A stretch of 64,000 bases of DNA from Pomphorhynchus laevis. Lineage: Eukaryota > Acanthocephala > Palaeacanthocephala > Echinorhynchida > Pomphorhynchidae. Below the pieces are notes generated by a model. The model was not told the DNA's origin and searched no databases. It saw only the letters and a list, made by a program, of their open reading frames with translations. A program made the position numbers and the translations under genes. The stretch covers positions 1 to 64,000 of the forward strand of contig WNNJ02001975.1 of the NCBI GenBank assembly GCA_012934845.2. The letters are read 5' to 3'. Below are positions 1-11,500 of the stretch, piece by piece. Every line of letters starts with the position of its first letter. Within the stretch, counting starts at the first letter, position 1.

Positions 1-235
1 AATATAAGATTAATTAATTTTACTAACGCTTCTTTAATATCTACTAAATCTAGATTTGTATAAAGCGTACTAAAATCGTATGTATTTATATTTTGAAAAT
101 TTATTCCTTTTGTCTGTTCTTAAAATTCTTTTGTAGAATTAATACTGAAATAGTGTTTTATACCAGTATTAATTTCGATTACCTTTTTGAAGTGTGCTTT
201 AATTACTTTAAATATTTTATTCATATAATCAGAAC
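1..235 (-). mobile_element. Penelope-like element (PLE), N-terminal RT piece (P1)
   Basis: This stretch matches the copy at about 7,780-8,020 nearly base for base. It corresponds to the beginning of the reverse transcriptase, just after the conserved PKLHK-type block. It is cut off by the window start on one side and decays into A/T-rich DNA near 235. It carries no complete frame. The family call rests on the better copy in the 6.7-8.7 kb region. Confidence 0.6.
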
Positions 236-539
236 GGGTTTATAATATACATTTTTATAATATAAAAATATACATTTTTTAAATCACTACATATAAAGAT
301 GAGTACAAAGACGAGTTTTTGATATTTCGAGTTTGTAATGGTAGGAAATGCAAAGATTTTATACACTAATATTTAAGATATAATCGAATTATATAGAATC
401 ACATCAGTCAACTGTGGCTATACATTTTGTATTATGCAAATAATATCATATGATTATAAATGGAAATATTTTAATCTAAAAAGAATTTTGAGACCTCAAA
501 ATTGTAATGAACTGATAAATAGTTAACATCATGTATTAG

Positions 540-805
540 AATACAATGAAAACAGAAAAGGAATAAATATATTGAGCGAATTATTGAAATCGAAAAAGGA
601 ACCTTCATTCCGTTCGTAATTTCCACCACAGGCGGACTAGCAAAGGAGGCAAGTGCTTTCATCAAGAGACTATCAACTCTCGCATCAGTGAGCGATCCAT
701 CCTCCTATGTCAAAAATGTATGTTCGCTGCAACAACGTATAGGTGTAGCGCTAACCAATGCAAACGGCTGGTGTCTGAAATCAGATCCCCCAGTTAAATT
801 AAAGT
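540..805 (+). pseudogene. C-terminal relic of a LINE with a restriction-like-endonuclease-type tail (LINE-D)
   Basis: One plus-strand frame reads through a lysine/tyrosine-rich stretch, then FIPFVISTTGG, an EA..F.KRL block and a QQRIGVALTNAN block before a stop after LKSDPPVKLK. This order (K..KY-like motif, then F.PFV...GG, then a Q.R...A....N block) is what I recall from the C-terminal tails of LINEs with a restriction-like endonuclease; that family link is inference. Similar tails occur near 35.7 and 38.3 kb. No RT core is seen next to it, so it is a decayed end fragment, and no start codon belongs to it. Confidence 0.4.
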
Positions 806-934
806 AGAACGGAGAAGTTAATTAAAAAAACAAAAACTTTCGTTCTGTAAAAAAAATATTTTTTTGATTTTACAATTTCATGTATTTTTACGATTAATCG
901 TCTTAAATGCATTCAATTATATCCAAAAAAATCA

Positions 935-1430
935 AAATTAAGATTAGCGGTCACCAAGAACTGCTATGCTATCAAGTATCAGCTACTATTCCTCGACTTA
1001 ACATAGCAGCGGGGCCAAATCCGTGTTAAGGACGTATTTTCTCTGATTAAATTTGATTATATGGTATCTTATATTAATACAAAGTATATTATTTATTATC
1101 CATAAAAAATTTTCGCTAATGATTTTAAATTTATTTTTAATATTATTGTGTTGATTTATATATTTTACTATTTTCTGGTTGATGTTATTTTTATAGTAAC
1201 CTAGTTCAAAATATGTATCTATTAAATTATTTAAATGAATTAGAATAAAACAAATATCGTTACAAATTGTTGCAATTCTTAAAATTTCATTATTTAATGT
1301 ATTATATTTTATATTATATGGTATGCATGGATGCTCATGGCAAAGTAAGTGTCTAGTAAATTAAAATATGTCATATTTACGATATAAATTAATAGCAGTT
1401 TTAGTTAATGTTAATTTAATGTTCATATCT
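935..1430 (-). mobile_element. PLE 3'-terminal copy with hairpin module (P2)
   Basis: Reading on the minus strand, the segment holds the last part of the PLE reverse transcriptase (same sequence as about 7,010-7,340), the stop region, then a conserved 3' module with the hairpin CTGCTATG/CATAGCAG at about 962-1,010. The 5' part is missing. Frame is broken. It lies just downstream of a second partial copy (P3) in the same orientation. Confidence 0.65.
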
Positions 1431-1489
1431 AGATATGAAATGTCTAGATATTATGTCTTTCCTCTTATGAAATGTTTACCTTATTCTAA

Positions 1490-2215
1490 CACAAATTTTC
1501 CGCCTACGATTTTAAATTCATTTTTAATATATATTATTGTGTTGATTTAAATATTTTATTATATTCTGTTTGACGGTATTTTTATAGTAACCTAGTTTAA
1601 AATATGGAGCTATTAAGTTATTTAAATGATTTTGAAGAAAGCCAATATCATTACATATTGTTGAAATTCTTAAAATTTCATTATTAAATGTATTATATTT
1701 TATATTAAATGGTATGCATGAATGCTCATGCAAAAATATGTTTCTTGTAAATTTAAATATGTCATCTTTACGATGTAAATTAATAGTAGTTTTAGTTAAT
1801 GTTAATTTAATGTTCATATCTAGATATATACCTTCTTTATCATTAACATTGGTTTTATCAAGAATGAGGCTACCTGAATAAATATGTTGGCTTATTGAAT
1901 AAAATTTGATAGTGGTTAAATACACATATATCATTAATATATCAAAACATATTTCATATCTTTATATAATTTAGATTTATTTTTGATCCATTATTGATAT
2001 ATAATTATTGGAGCTAGATCAAAGGAAATAAATTATTTTTAATATTTCGCTAACTACTGTTAGCATCTACATATAGTATCAATGTTTCGAAAAATATATT
2101 TCATATCTTTATATAATTTAGATTTATTTTTTGAACAGTTATGAACAAATTCCTATTTTATAAATATTTAAAAAAGTCAATTATAATTTGGCTACTATTT
2201 TGGATCAAAAAGCAT
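1490..2215 (-). mobile_element. PLE copy, RT thumb region, interrupted by a small repeat (P3)
   Basis: The minus strand at 1,524-1,934 keeps an open frame of about 136 residues closely matching the C-terminal half of the copy at 7,010-7,492 (shared LDMNIKLT, FTRNIFLHEHSCIP and GFLQNHLNNLI blocks). Homology resumes at 2,095-2,215 with the part upstream of the catalytic YIDD. Between them, 1,984-2,094 is extra DNA containing a MITE end. The sequence ATATTTCATATCTTTATATAATTTAG-like lies on both sides of that insert, a direct duplication of about 36 bp. Confidence 0.65.
2009..2075. repeat. Single end of a MITE (same family as 12.99-13.21 kb)
   Basis: The sequence begins TTGGAGCTAGATCAAA and reaches TAATATTTCGCTAACT and a GTTAGC, matching the terminal inverted repeats of the complete element near 13 kb. 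Only one end is recognisable. It sits inside the PLE copy P3, so this insertion is younger than that copy. Confidence 0.45.
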
Positions 2216-3836
2216 AAATATAATTTTATATTCTGCTAAATTCATAAGTTTTCATAGTGTACTTTTTACTTCTCCGCGAAGTAAAATGCATATTTTGTCT
2301 ATCAGATCGATTAGAAATCTGTTGTCAAAATATATTGTTATTAATACAGCTAATCCGTCCACCTTACCCTTTTCCAATGTATGCTCTTTTCTTTTTATGC
2401 ATATAATAGATGTGTCACATCTCTTAGATAATAAATCTCTTATAATTTCTTATAGGAATGGGGAATTAAGAGGGCATGAATTATCTATATGAAAGACTGT
2501 TTATGATGTTATGATCATCCTTTCTGAAAGTAGTCTCAAAATGCTGTTTGAACAACATACATAATTTATATCATAAATATATAAAAATATATTTTAAAAT
2601 ATCTCAGAGCCATTAAGCCCTTGCAGTTCTCAGCTTAGGCAAAAACAAAAGGTTAAAAAATTAGTGCACATTAAAGAGAATCAATATAACTGGTTTCTTG
2701 AAAGATCGGTGAATTTTGTGTCTGAAAGAATTTACAAGATAAAGGTATCAGCATCGCCAGCAATGCGTGTATATTTTAGCGCACTTTATCAGTTTAGAAC
2801 CACATCATCTTCAAAAGATGAGTGCACAAAATGGCGTATCAGACTTCTACATCATGAAAATAACATTCTCATGGCAATACAATAGAGCAGAATTAATCAT
2901 GGCGTCGTGCATCCCGCACAGCAACTAAGTCTTTAGTCAAAGAGTCTCTTAACTTGAAGTTTGGAGAATATCCTCGGCTGCTTAAGAGTAACATAGAATA
3001 GATACAATTTATAATTTACTCAAGTTTCCTAAAGAAACAGAAATTAAATGCTCGTATCATTTTGGGCTCATTAATTCTATAAAGATAGAGAAGACGGATA
3101 GGTTGAAGTAAAGGAAGAGTGTGCGAAAGTGAGGAGAAGATAAACAGAATGATAACGGTTAATGATTTTGTATTATACGCAAAATTCTAAATTTACGTGT
3201 AATTTAGAGAATATAAGGTCAATACAACTGCAATTATGTCATGATTTGTTGAACCCGTATTCTTTCGGGAAGTCACAGTGTACTTAATTTATGTGGTGAT
3301 ATACTTGCCCTTGGAATTGTACTGATCCAACGCATTCAGTCTCAATTGATCGTAAAAAATCGTGATAGTTAGAATTAATATCTACTTTCTGAAGAGTTTT
3401 TCCAATGCCTAGTTTAATCCATAATAATATCTTTCTTATAAATATTACCAATCTGAATACAAACAGTTAGACATCAATGAATAGTAATGGCATCAATAAA
3501 ATATACATGAATTCCAAATGCGGGTCGTTGGACGGCTACTACAATTCGGAGGTAAACTGTCGGGAATTACTGATCCGTCGTTTCTCCTTTTAGGTAGTTA
3601 ATAATTTTCTACATTATAAATAATTTATAATGCGTAATGTTCTATGATATAAACTTGTCATGCAAACATTAAATATGGCGTGATATCAAAAAATATATTA
3701 CAAGTTATAATTTAACGGCTAAAATTTCAAGGAAACGATTTCGGTCGGACAGTTACTAATATCGTAAATGAACAGTTGACAATAGCTTATCCGTCTTTAT
3801 GTTTCTCCGTTTCGGTAGTAGATATCAAAAGATAAT
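2216..3836. other. Gene-poor A/T-rich stretch with a short coding-like relic
   Basis: Most of this stretch shows no gene or recognisable repeat. At 2,640-3,000 base composition rises and the plus strand has an open stretch (2,664-2,885, about 73 residues, non-ATG start) followed in another frame by a coding-like run ending LKFGEYPRLLKSNIE. I do not recognise either; they may be the remains of one decayed gene or element. Two short GTTTCTCC-containing segments near 3,585 and 3,800 resemble each other. Confidence 0.3.
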
Positions 3837-3837
3837 T

Positions 3838-4358
3838 GAAGATTTAATGGATATTATTATAATGTAAGAATTGATGAAAAATATTAAATATATTAAATAT
3901 AATTTTAATGTAAATATTAAATAATGAATATTAATACTTTTGATATAACATCAGACATAAATTTTATGAATTTAGTCAATTCATAAAACTTGACTTCTAT
4001 TTTAAATTTCAATTTTTTATTTTAACTTGATTTAAATTATAAAAATCTTAATACAATTATTTATTTTATTATTTAATTATTAAATTTTGATTTAGCATTA
4101 TTATGTTTTGTTTATTTTATAATTATATTAAATACGTAGACTCAGCTAACTGATTTAATTTATTAATTTTAATTGAATTTCAAATTAAATCAGTATTAAA
4201 TCTGCGTTGGTAGGGGAAGGATCTATTTTCAATGGATAATTAATGGATATTATATTATTATAATGTAAGAATGGATGAAAAATATTAAATATATTAAATA
4301 TAATTTTAATGTAAATATTAAATAATGAATATTAATACTTTTGATATAACATCAGACA
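3838..4358. repeat. About 120-bp direct repeats flanking a PLE-terminus-like insert
   Basis: The sequence at about 3,838-3,958 recurs almost unchanged at about 4,238-4,358; both end in TTGATATAACATCAGACA. The roughly 275 bp between them contain, at 3,960-4,175, the reverse complement of the segment at about 6,655-6,835 that lies downstream of the PLE copy, including the ACTCAGCTAACTGATT-like terminus. The arrangement looks like an inserted element end bounded by an unusually long target duplication, or a local tandem duplication around it. Confidence 0.55.
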
Positions 4359-4709
4359 GGCAATAATAATGCAGGCTGAGCGTGAAGGGAAATATAATCT
4401 GAAATAACAAAGGTTAGCAAATAATCAGTTAATGAAGTCGTCTGGTTGTCGTAAATAATCATTAAACCCATATCATTATTCAAATACGTCACAAATATTG
4501 ATTTTACATTTGGCATGTACCAATACGATGTGATGTCATTATACAAAAATGACATCACAGATGTCACTCATTTGGTGACATATGTGATAACTAAATATTA
4601 TAAAAATATTTAAAAACATTATATATTATTTTTTAATTTATAAAACATTGATTTAGTTAGCTGATATGATTTATACAATGATGCGAATAGTAGACCATGC
4701 TAATTGCAT

Positions 4710-4745
4710 AAAAAAGGATTTATTTTTACGTGGCAAATTTTACGG
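4710..4745 (-). mobile_element. Minimal L2 LINE 3' end (severely 5'-truncated insertion)
   Basis: The segment AAAAAAGGATTTATTTTTACGTGGCAA carries the terminal sequence of the L2 family of the 41-64 kb region (tail, then TTTATTTTAACGTGGCAAAT on this strand), but almost nothing else. GCATA occurs on both sides and may be a short target duplication. Only about 30 bp of element are present, so the call rests on that terminal match. Confidence 0.5.
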
Positions 4746-4989
4746 GCATAATCTTGGAAAATATAGCAAATATTGAGCAATTGAAACGATTACACTAATT
4801 AATTTTAAGCTAATTTAATTATGCAGTCATTTCTACAATTGAAATTTTTGATGACACTGCACATTGCTTTAATTCTATCTATAATCCAACATCAGTACGT
4901 TTCATTTTAGTATTGGTGCGCCATTACTGAGCAAAGTGAAGTGTCATCAAATCATGTTTCGTTCGCAGAATGTAAAGTATCGTCTATAG

Positions 4990-5308
4990 CAGAGGTGAAG
5001 AACACTTTTCGATGATGCGCTAATTTCCCTTTCAGAGAATATCAAATGCGCCATTTTTGTTGTTGCAAGAACCCACACATTTTTTCAAATATTTGCCCTT
5101 TTCAGTCAAAAATGTTGAAAAATACAACTTTGTTTTCGTTACTAAGTAAAGTGTTCAAACTAATTTTTAGAAATAATCTTTACATAACTGAAAATTTTTA
5201 TTAACGACTTTATAAGAAAAATCACGTCTTTATTAAAAAGATAATGCACCATTGTGCATCGTCCAATGCGCTACATGTGGCGCATGCGCCATGAGTTGGC
5301 CATCTCTG
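4990..5308. mobile_element. hAT-type MITE with perfect 8-bp target duplication
   Basis: The element begins CAGAGGTGAAGAACAC and ends GGCCATCTCTG, giving imperfect inverted termini CAGAGGTG / CAGAGATG of the form typical of hAT transposons. GTCTATAG stands immediately before it (4,982-4,989) and immediately after it (5,309-5,316), an exact 8-bp duplication as expected for hAT insertion. The 319-bp interior has no coding capacity, so it is non-autonomous. Subterminal regions carry repeated GCGCCA/TGGCGC words on both sides, which may be transposase-binding repeats (inference). It lies downstream of gene 1. Confidence 0.85.
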
Positions 5309-5547
5309 GTCTATAGTAATAACTTGCTAACATATTTTGCAGTAAAAATAATATTTAAATATACTGTTACTTACGATCTGGTATTCTTCTACACAACTAA
5401 TATACTATATTTCATGGCCAACAATTGATGACTAAAGATCGTACAACATAAAAACAAGGTGATACAAATATTTTTGACAAATATTGGTCAATGTTAAATA
5501 TTTACATGACATTAATATATGATAGATAACAGCAGACAATGTAACGT

Positions 5548-8500
5548 TTATACCATTGAAACGTCATTAATATTGCCTGTGTTGTACCCGTCATTTTCTT
5601 CTTGTGGTTCGTCGAATTGATTCAGTTTCATATCGTACGACGGACTATTTATCATAGGCAATTCACAATCCGTGTTAATAGCGACAAGGTTTGGACATCG
5701 AGTTTGGTCAGATGCCAGCCAAGCAGCAACAACTCTGTAATATCCAACTGTCCATACGTCTGATGCTGGACGAATCTATACAAAAGAAACGTTTATAAAA
5801 AGTTATACAAAAGAAACGTTTATAAAAAGTATGTTTTATCAGGGCTTAAATGTTAAAATCTTGAAGACATAGACTAATTCAAATTTGGGTATTCACTTCT
5901 CATTTATGCTCATTCATATCTCATTTATGCCTCTCGACTGAAACTTAATAAAAAACAAAATATTAAACAAGTGAGCATATGTTATTATAAAAATATAATA
6001 AAATAATAATCATCTCAATAATCACGAAATGAGTAATCAAAGATGATATTTAAAAAGAATCAGTTTGAAAACTTTGTTTTTTTTCAAAAGTAGATATTCT
6101 TCTATTTTTGAAATGTTGTCAGTAAATATCCCAAACGATGACTACTTGTAAATATGCTAAACGATGAATGCTGATTATCTATATTTTTTGATTTGATCAT
6201 ATTGTTTCAAAATTCTACTTTGAGTATAAAATATCTTCCTGTGAGTATTTATTATAATAGCTAGCCTGTACAAACATGCAACAAGAACACGAAAACAATT
6301 GAAGAATTTACGATCAAAAATAAAATTACCTCATCAGCAAAATTAGTAAGCCATCCTTTGCCAATATTTTCAAAAAGTGCTGCAAAACAAGGTAGTAGCT
6401 GTTGTTGGTGATAAGGCATTTCTATAATAGTTGGATTTTCGATTGACAGATAGAATGTGTGTTGTTCAGGGTTGCCTAGTAGAATTTGCAGGATTGATCC
6501 GGAATTTTGATTACTTGATGGAAAGGCAGTCCAATTTCCGGCAATCGTAAAGTCAGAATATCTTAGCTTAGAGCGGTACAACATAATCGATAGCTAAATA
6601 GAATTTATAAAAACAAAGAATAATTATAAAATTAATAATAAAAATAAATCAAATCAGCTAACTGAGTCTACGTATTTAATATAATTATAAAAAAAACAAA
6701 ACATAATAATGCTAAATCAAATGTTAATAATTAAATAATAAAATAAATAATTGTTTTAAGATTTTTTATAATTTAAATCAACTTAAAATAAAAAATTGGA
6801 ATTTAAAAAACACGTCATTTTTATGAATTGACTAATAAATAACAGACGTTGTATCAGAATAAGAATTAGAGGTCATCAGGAGGAACTGCTATGCTATCAG
6901 GTTTCGGCCCCTAACTCCTCTACCCAACATAGCAGCAGGGCCAAATACATGCTAATGATGTATTTCCTCTGAAATAACTATCTAGTATCTTATTCTAATA
7001 CAAAGTATATTATTTATTATCCATCCATAAAAATTTGCCACTTAAGAGTTTAAATTTATTCTTTATATTATTGTGTTGATTTATATATTTTACTATTTTC
7101 TGCTTGATGTTATTTTTATAGTAACCTAGTTTAAAATATGTATCTATTAAATTATTTAAATGATTTTGAAGAAAGCCAATATCATTACATATTGTTGCAA
7201 TTCTTAAAATTTCATTATTTAATGTATTATATTTTATATTATATGGTATGCATGAATGCTCATGCAAAAATATGTTTCTTGTAAATTTAAATATGTCATT
7301 TTTACGATGTAAATTAATAGTAGTCTTAGTATGTGTTAATTTAATGTTCATATCTAGATAAACACCTTCTTTATCGTCAATATTGGTTTTGTTAAGAATA
7401 AGGCTTTCTGGATAAATTTGTTCACTAATTGAATAAAAATTATTAGAAATAAATACACATATATCATCAATGTATTGAAACATATATTTCATATATTTAT
7501 ATTGTTTAGATTTAGTTTTTACACAGTTATGAACAAATTCATATTATATTAAGCTTAAAAACAAGTCAGCTATAATTTGGCTACTATTACCACCAATTGG
7601 AACACCTTTTACTTGTCTAAATATAGATGTCCCTACTTTTAAATGATTTTGATTTATCAAAATGTTTAAAGATTCTATTAATTCAATTTTATCCATATAT
7701 TTATATTTAATTGATGGTTTAATTTTTTTTAGATAGGCGTTATAATTATTATAACATATATATGTATATCTTTTTCCGAATATAAGATTAATTAATTTTA
7801 CTAACGCTTCTTTAATATCTACTAAATGTAGATTTGTATAAAGCGTACTAAAATCGCATGTATTTATATTTTGAAAATTTATTCCTTTTGTCTGTTCTAA
7901 AATATTCTTTTGTAGAATTAATACTGAAATAGTGTTTTATACCAGTATTAATTTCGATTACCTTGCAATATTTTTTAAAGTGTGCTTTAATTACTTTAAG
8001 TATTTTATTCATATAGACAGAAAGTGGTTTTAATGTACATTTAAACGCACTACATATGAACCTAGGTTTTATTGGATTTTTATGTAATTTTGGATTCCAA
8101 TATAATATAGGTATAGTTTTATTATCTAATTCAACCTTTATACCCTTTTTATCCATTATAGAACAGTGACTTGTAATAATTTTTCCTTAACTCAACTCAC
8201 TACGTTCATATGTTGGATTTACATTTAAATCATTAGAATTGAACCTCTTTCATTAGTATATCATAATAAAGCTTTTTGCATATGAAGACAAAGTTATTAC
8301 TAGCTTTATCAATAGTTGTTATTATATAGTTATCCTTTAATTTAGTAAGTTCTTTATACATATTTTTATTAATTTTATCTTTTCTTTTATAATTGTTTGT
8401 TATTTTCATTTTATTTTTAATTTTATCAAATATATAATCTTTCCAAATTTTTAATCTTTGATGTATTTAACCTTTCACTATTAATCAGCTTACTAAAGTA

Positions 8501-11500
8501 ATCATTTAAGTTATTATATAAGAATTTTATTTTCATTGTTATTAATTTTTATTGTGGTGTCGAAGATTAATTCACAATTTTCAATTAATTCTAGATTATG
8601 AGTGCATGTATGTTCATTTAGTTTATCAAAATTAAGACTTTTAATCCGACCCACACAGTAAATCCTTGTGATATTTTATATCCAATTTCTACATTATTTG
8701 TTAAGTTGTATGTCCTGATGACAACAAATCGAAATATTCTACTGCAAAATTTTATTTATATTTTATTCTTTGCTCGACTTATAGGTCAATTTAAACTGCA
8801 AGTTAAAATGTATTGAAAAATATTGCATAATTACATAATCTAATCATGCAATCACATTAAATTATTAATTTACATCAATTTATTAATATATTCATATTTT
8901 ATTTATAATAATATTTTGATTAATTTGTTTAGAAGTCTTTTTGTATTCAAACTGCATTCATTAAAACGGTTTTAATTATTTAAATAATTACAAATTAAAT
9001 TTATTGAAAATAAATATTTTATAATAAGCACAAAACTTACCTCAATACAAGAAACATCCAAAATATCAGGATTAATATATGTATTGATAATAGTAAAATT
9101 TAAATTAGAAGGTAAAGTTAGCGTAACCGATTGGTAGTAGCATTTGGATAACTCCTTGAATTTATCAATTGCTCTGCCAGTTGGATCAATAACTATGGAC
9201 TTTATCTAAACATTGGCATCCAGATAGAATTATAGCAAATATGTTGTTTTAATGTTTGAATAAAACAAACCTCTTCTGAAAGACCTTCAGATGTCACAGT
9301 GTTAACACTAACAATTGTATTTCTGTTACGTAAAAAGATTTGAATGTATGGTCCAAAGTCATTATCAACCTTTTCACTGAAATAATACGGACAATTCAAA
9401 ATTAAGAAAGTTAAACGCAAAAGTAAAATTAACTGCAAGTAATTTAATTTATAAGAAATAAAACGGTCTATAAAAATCAACATTAGTGTGTTTTTGTAAA
9501 ATCAAATGTCGAAAATTTAAAAAGTTAATAATTTATTTAGTTATAAAAAATAGCTAATGAATATATTCGAACATTTTTATTCATTTTTACATGCACTTAT
9601 AGAATTTCCTGATTAATCTTTGCCCAATCAATTTGAGACATTTCTAAAAATTAAATTTTTTAGACCCAATGATGAAAATTATTGCAGAATTGTGAACTTG
9701 GACACAGAGAGAATAATCAAAAAACATTAAATGGGGGAATCACAAAGTTCAATGGCTAGTCCATAAAATTAATAAATAAACAATTAATTAATTAGTAAAA
9801 AATAATAAATTTAATGGAGTTCAAGTTAATTAATGGCAAGTTCCTTACAATCAGTGCCAGCCTAACATCACAATTGGACTTTCAAATAAAAACACAAATC
9901 TACAATACTAAATTGGACATGTTGCCGCCAGCACTCTTCGTATTTGCACTGAAATAACCAGTTAATTCAAAGTTTTTATTTTAAAAGTCACTTAAGCAAA
10001 GAGTTCTTTCAAAATTTTATCACTCATTAATATTCGTATTTGATGATAATATCACTCATTAATATCACTCAATACTTATCCGTATTCTTATACAACAATT
10101 TAAGCATTTTTCAAGAAAATGCATTAAGCATATAAGCATATAATTAAGCATATATTCCAGGTATAAAATTATCATTTCTCCCATTTACCTTTTTTGAATC
10201 CAATTGAAAATATATTCTCGGTATGGAAGAATAGTGTAAAAAGAGGAAAGGCAAAAAGGAAGTAGAGTTGCAAAACTTGAAATCAGATGGTTTTCAGAAA
10301 ATTTCACATGATGTTGCAGCTTCTACAAAAATGTTATGTCAATAAGTAATCAAACAGATAAGTTATTGATGAATAACTTCTCCGGTTATTTGATTTCTTT
10401 TAGTTAATTTGATTTCTTTATGCAGTTTTTTAAAAAAATACATTTTACTGAATAAATTATATTTAAAAAATTTAAATTTAGTATTTCATTTTTCGTCTAT
10501 GATTGCATACACTTTCCGTGTATGCAAACAATGAGCTAACATATCGAACATTTAACTACAAATCGATTATTTGACGATTAATAGATACATTAGTGGGATC
10601 TAGGCAAATACGTAAAGAACTATGGAAACGTTTGTGATAAATTAAAAAATGATCACGAGAGCAATTGATGAGAATAGTCTAGGAAATAATGGAGTAAATA
10701 AAGCTGTGTATGACACTATAACAATAGATATTCACATTATGTGATCAGTAAATTAAAGTCGATAAAGCGAATTAGTAACAAATTTGACAACCTCTTATCA
10801 AGTATAAATTTAAAAATTTAATAAACTTAGACCAAACTAATAAACATAAAAAACGAATTTGATATTTATTAAACTCGACACAAAATAAAGGAGAGACACC
10901 ATTTGGTTATATCTACATGCGAGCATGTGAAAAACGTGACGAGCGGTGAGTTGCAACTGTGGCAACGGCTGAATCCCAATTGATGATTGTTACACCAAAT
11001 CATGTTATAAGAATGGATAATCAGTTTATGTTGACACTCTGGGTTCACGTGTTTTAGCCAAACTTGTTACTTTTGTCAAACTTTCGATAACAAAAATAAC
11101 TAATATTGTTTATTATTAATGGAATTATTCGTTCCATTAATAATTCCTTAACATTAGTGCTGAATGGAGAGTAAGCATAAATAGCAATTGCTACATTAAT
11201 GGAACTTGTCAACAAAACGGTTGTCGGTATTTTTAAATATATTAAGCAAAAAACTTACAACTTGACTTTCAACGATTCCTCAAGGATAACCGGAACGTTT
11301 TGAAGTAGAATAACGTCAGCTTCACATAAATCAATTTTCTTTTCAATTGTTTCTGGATCTATAATTAAAAAATGTGTATTTTTTGAAATATTATGTGTAT
11401 TTTATTATTTAAAAATTTTATCTGTTTTGTCGTAGATATTTAAATTTAATATATAAATCAGTCAAGAACCTCTAGAATAAAAATTAAATTAGCTAAAACT

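Noticed and set aside
6875-7000. Hammerhead ribozyme in the PLE 3' module (CTGATGA and GAAA words occur)
   Set aside because: The words are in the wrong order and spacing for the three-way junction, and CTGATGA is not kept in the other three copies.
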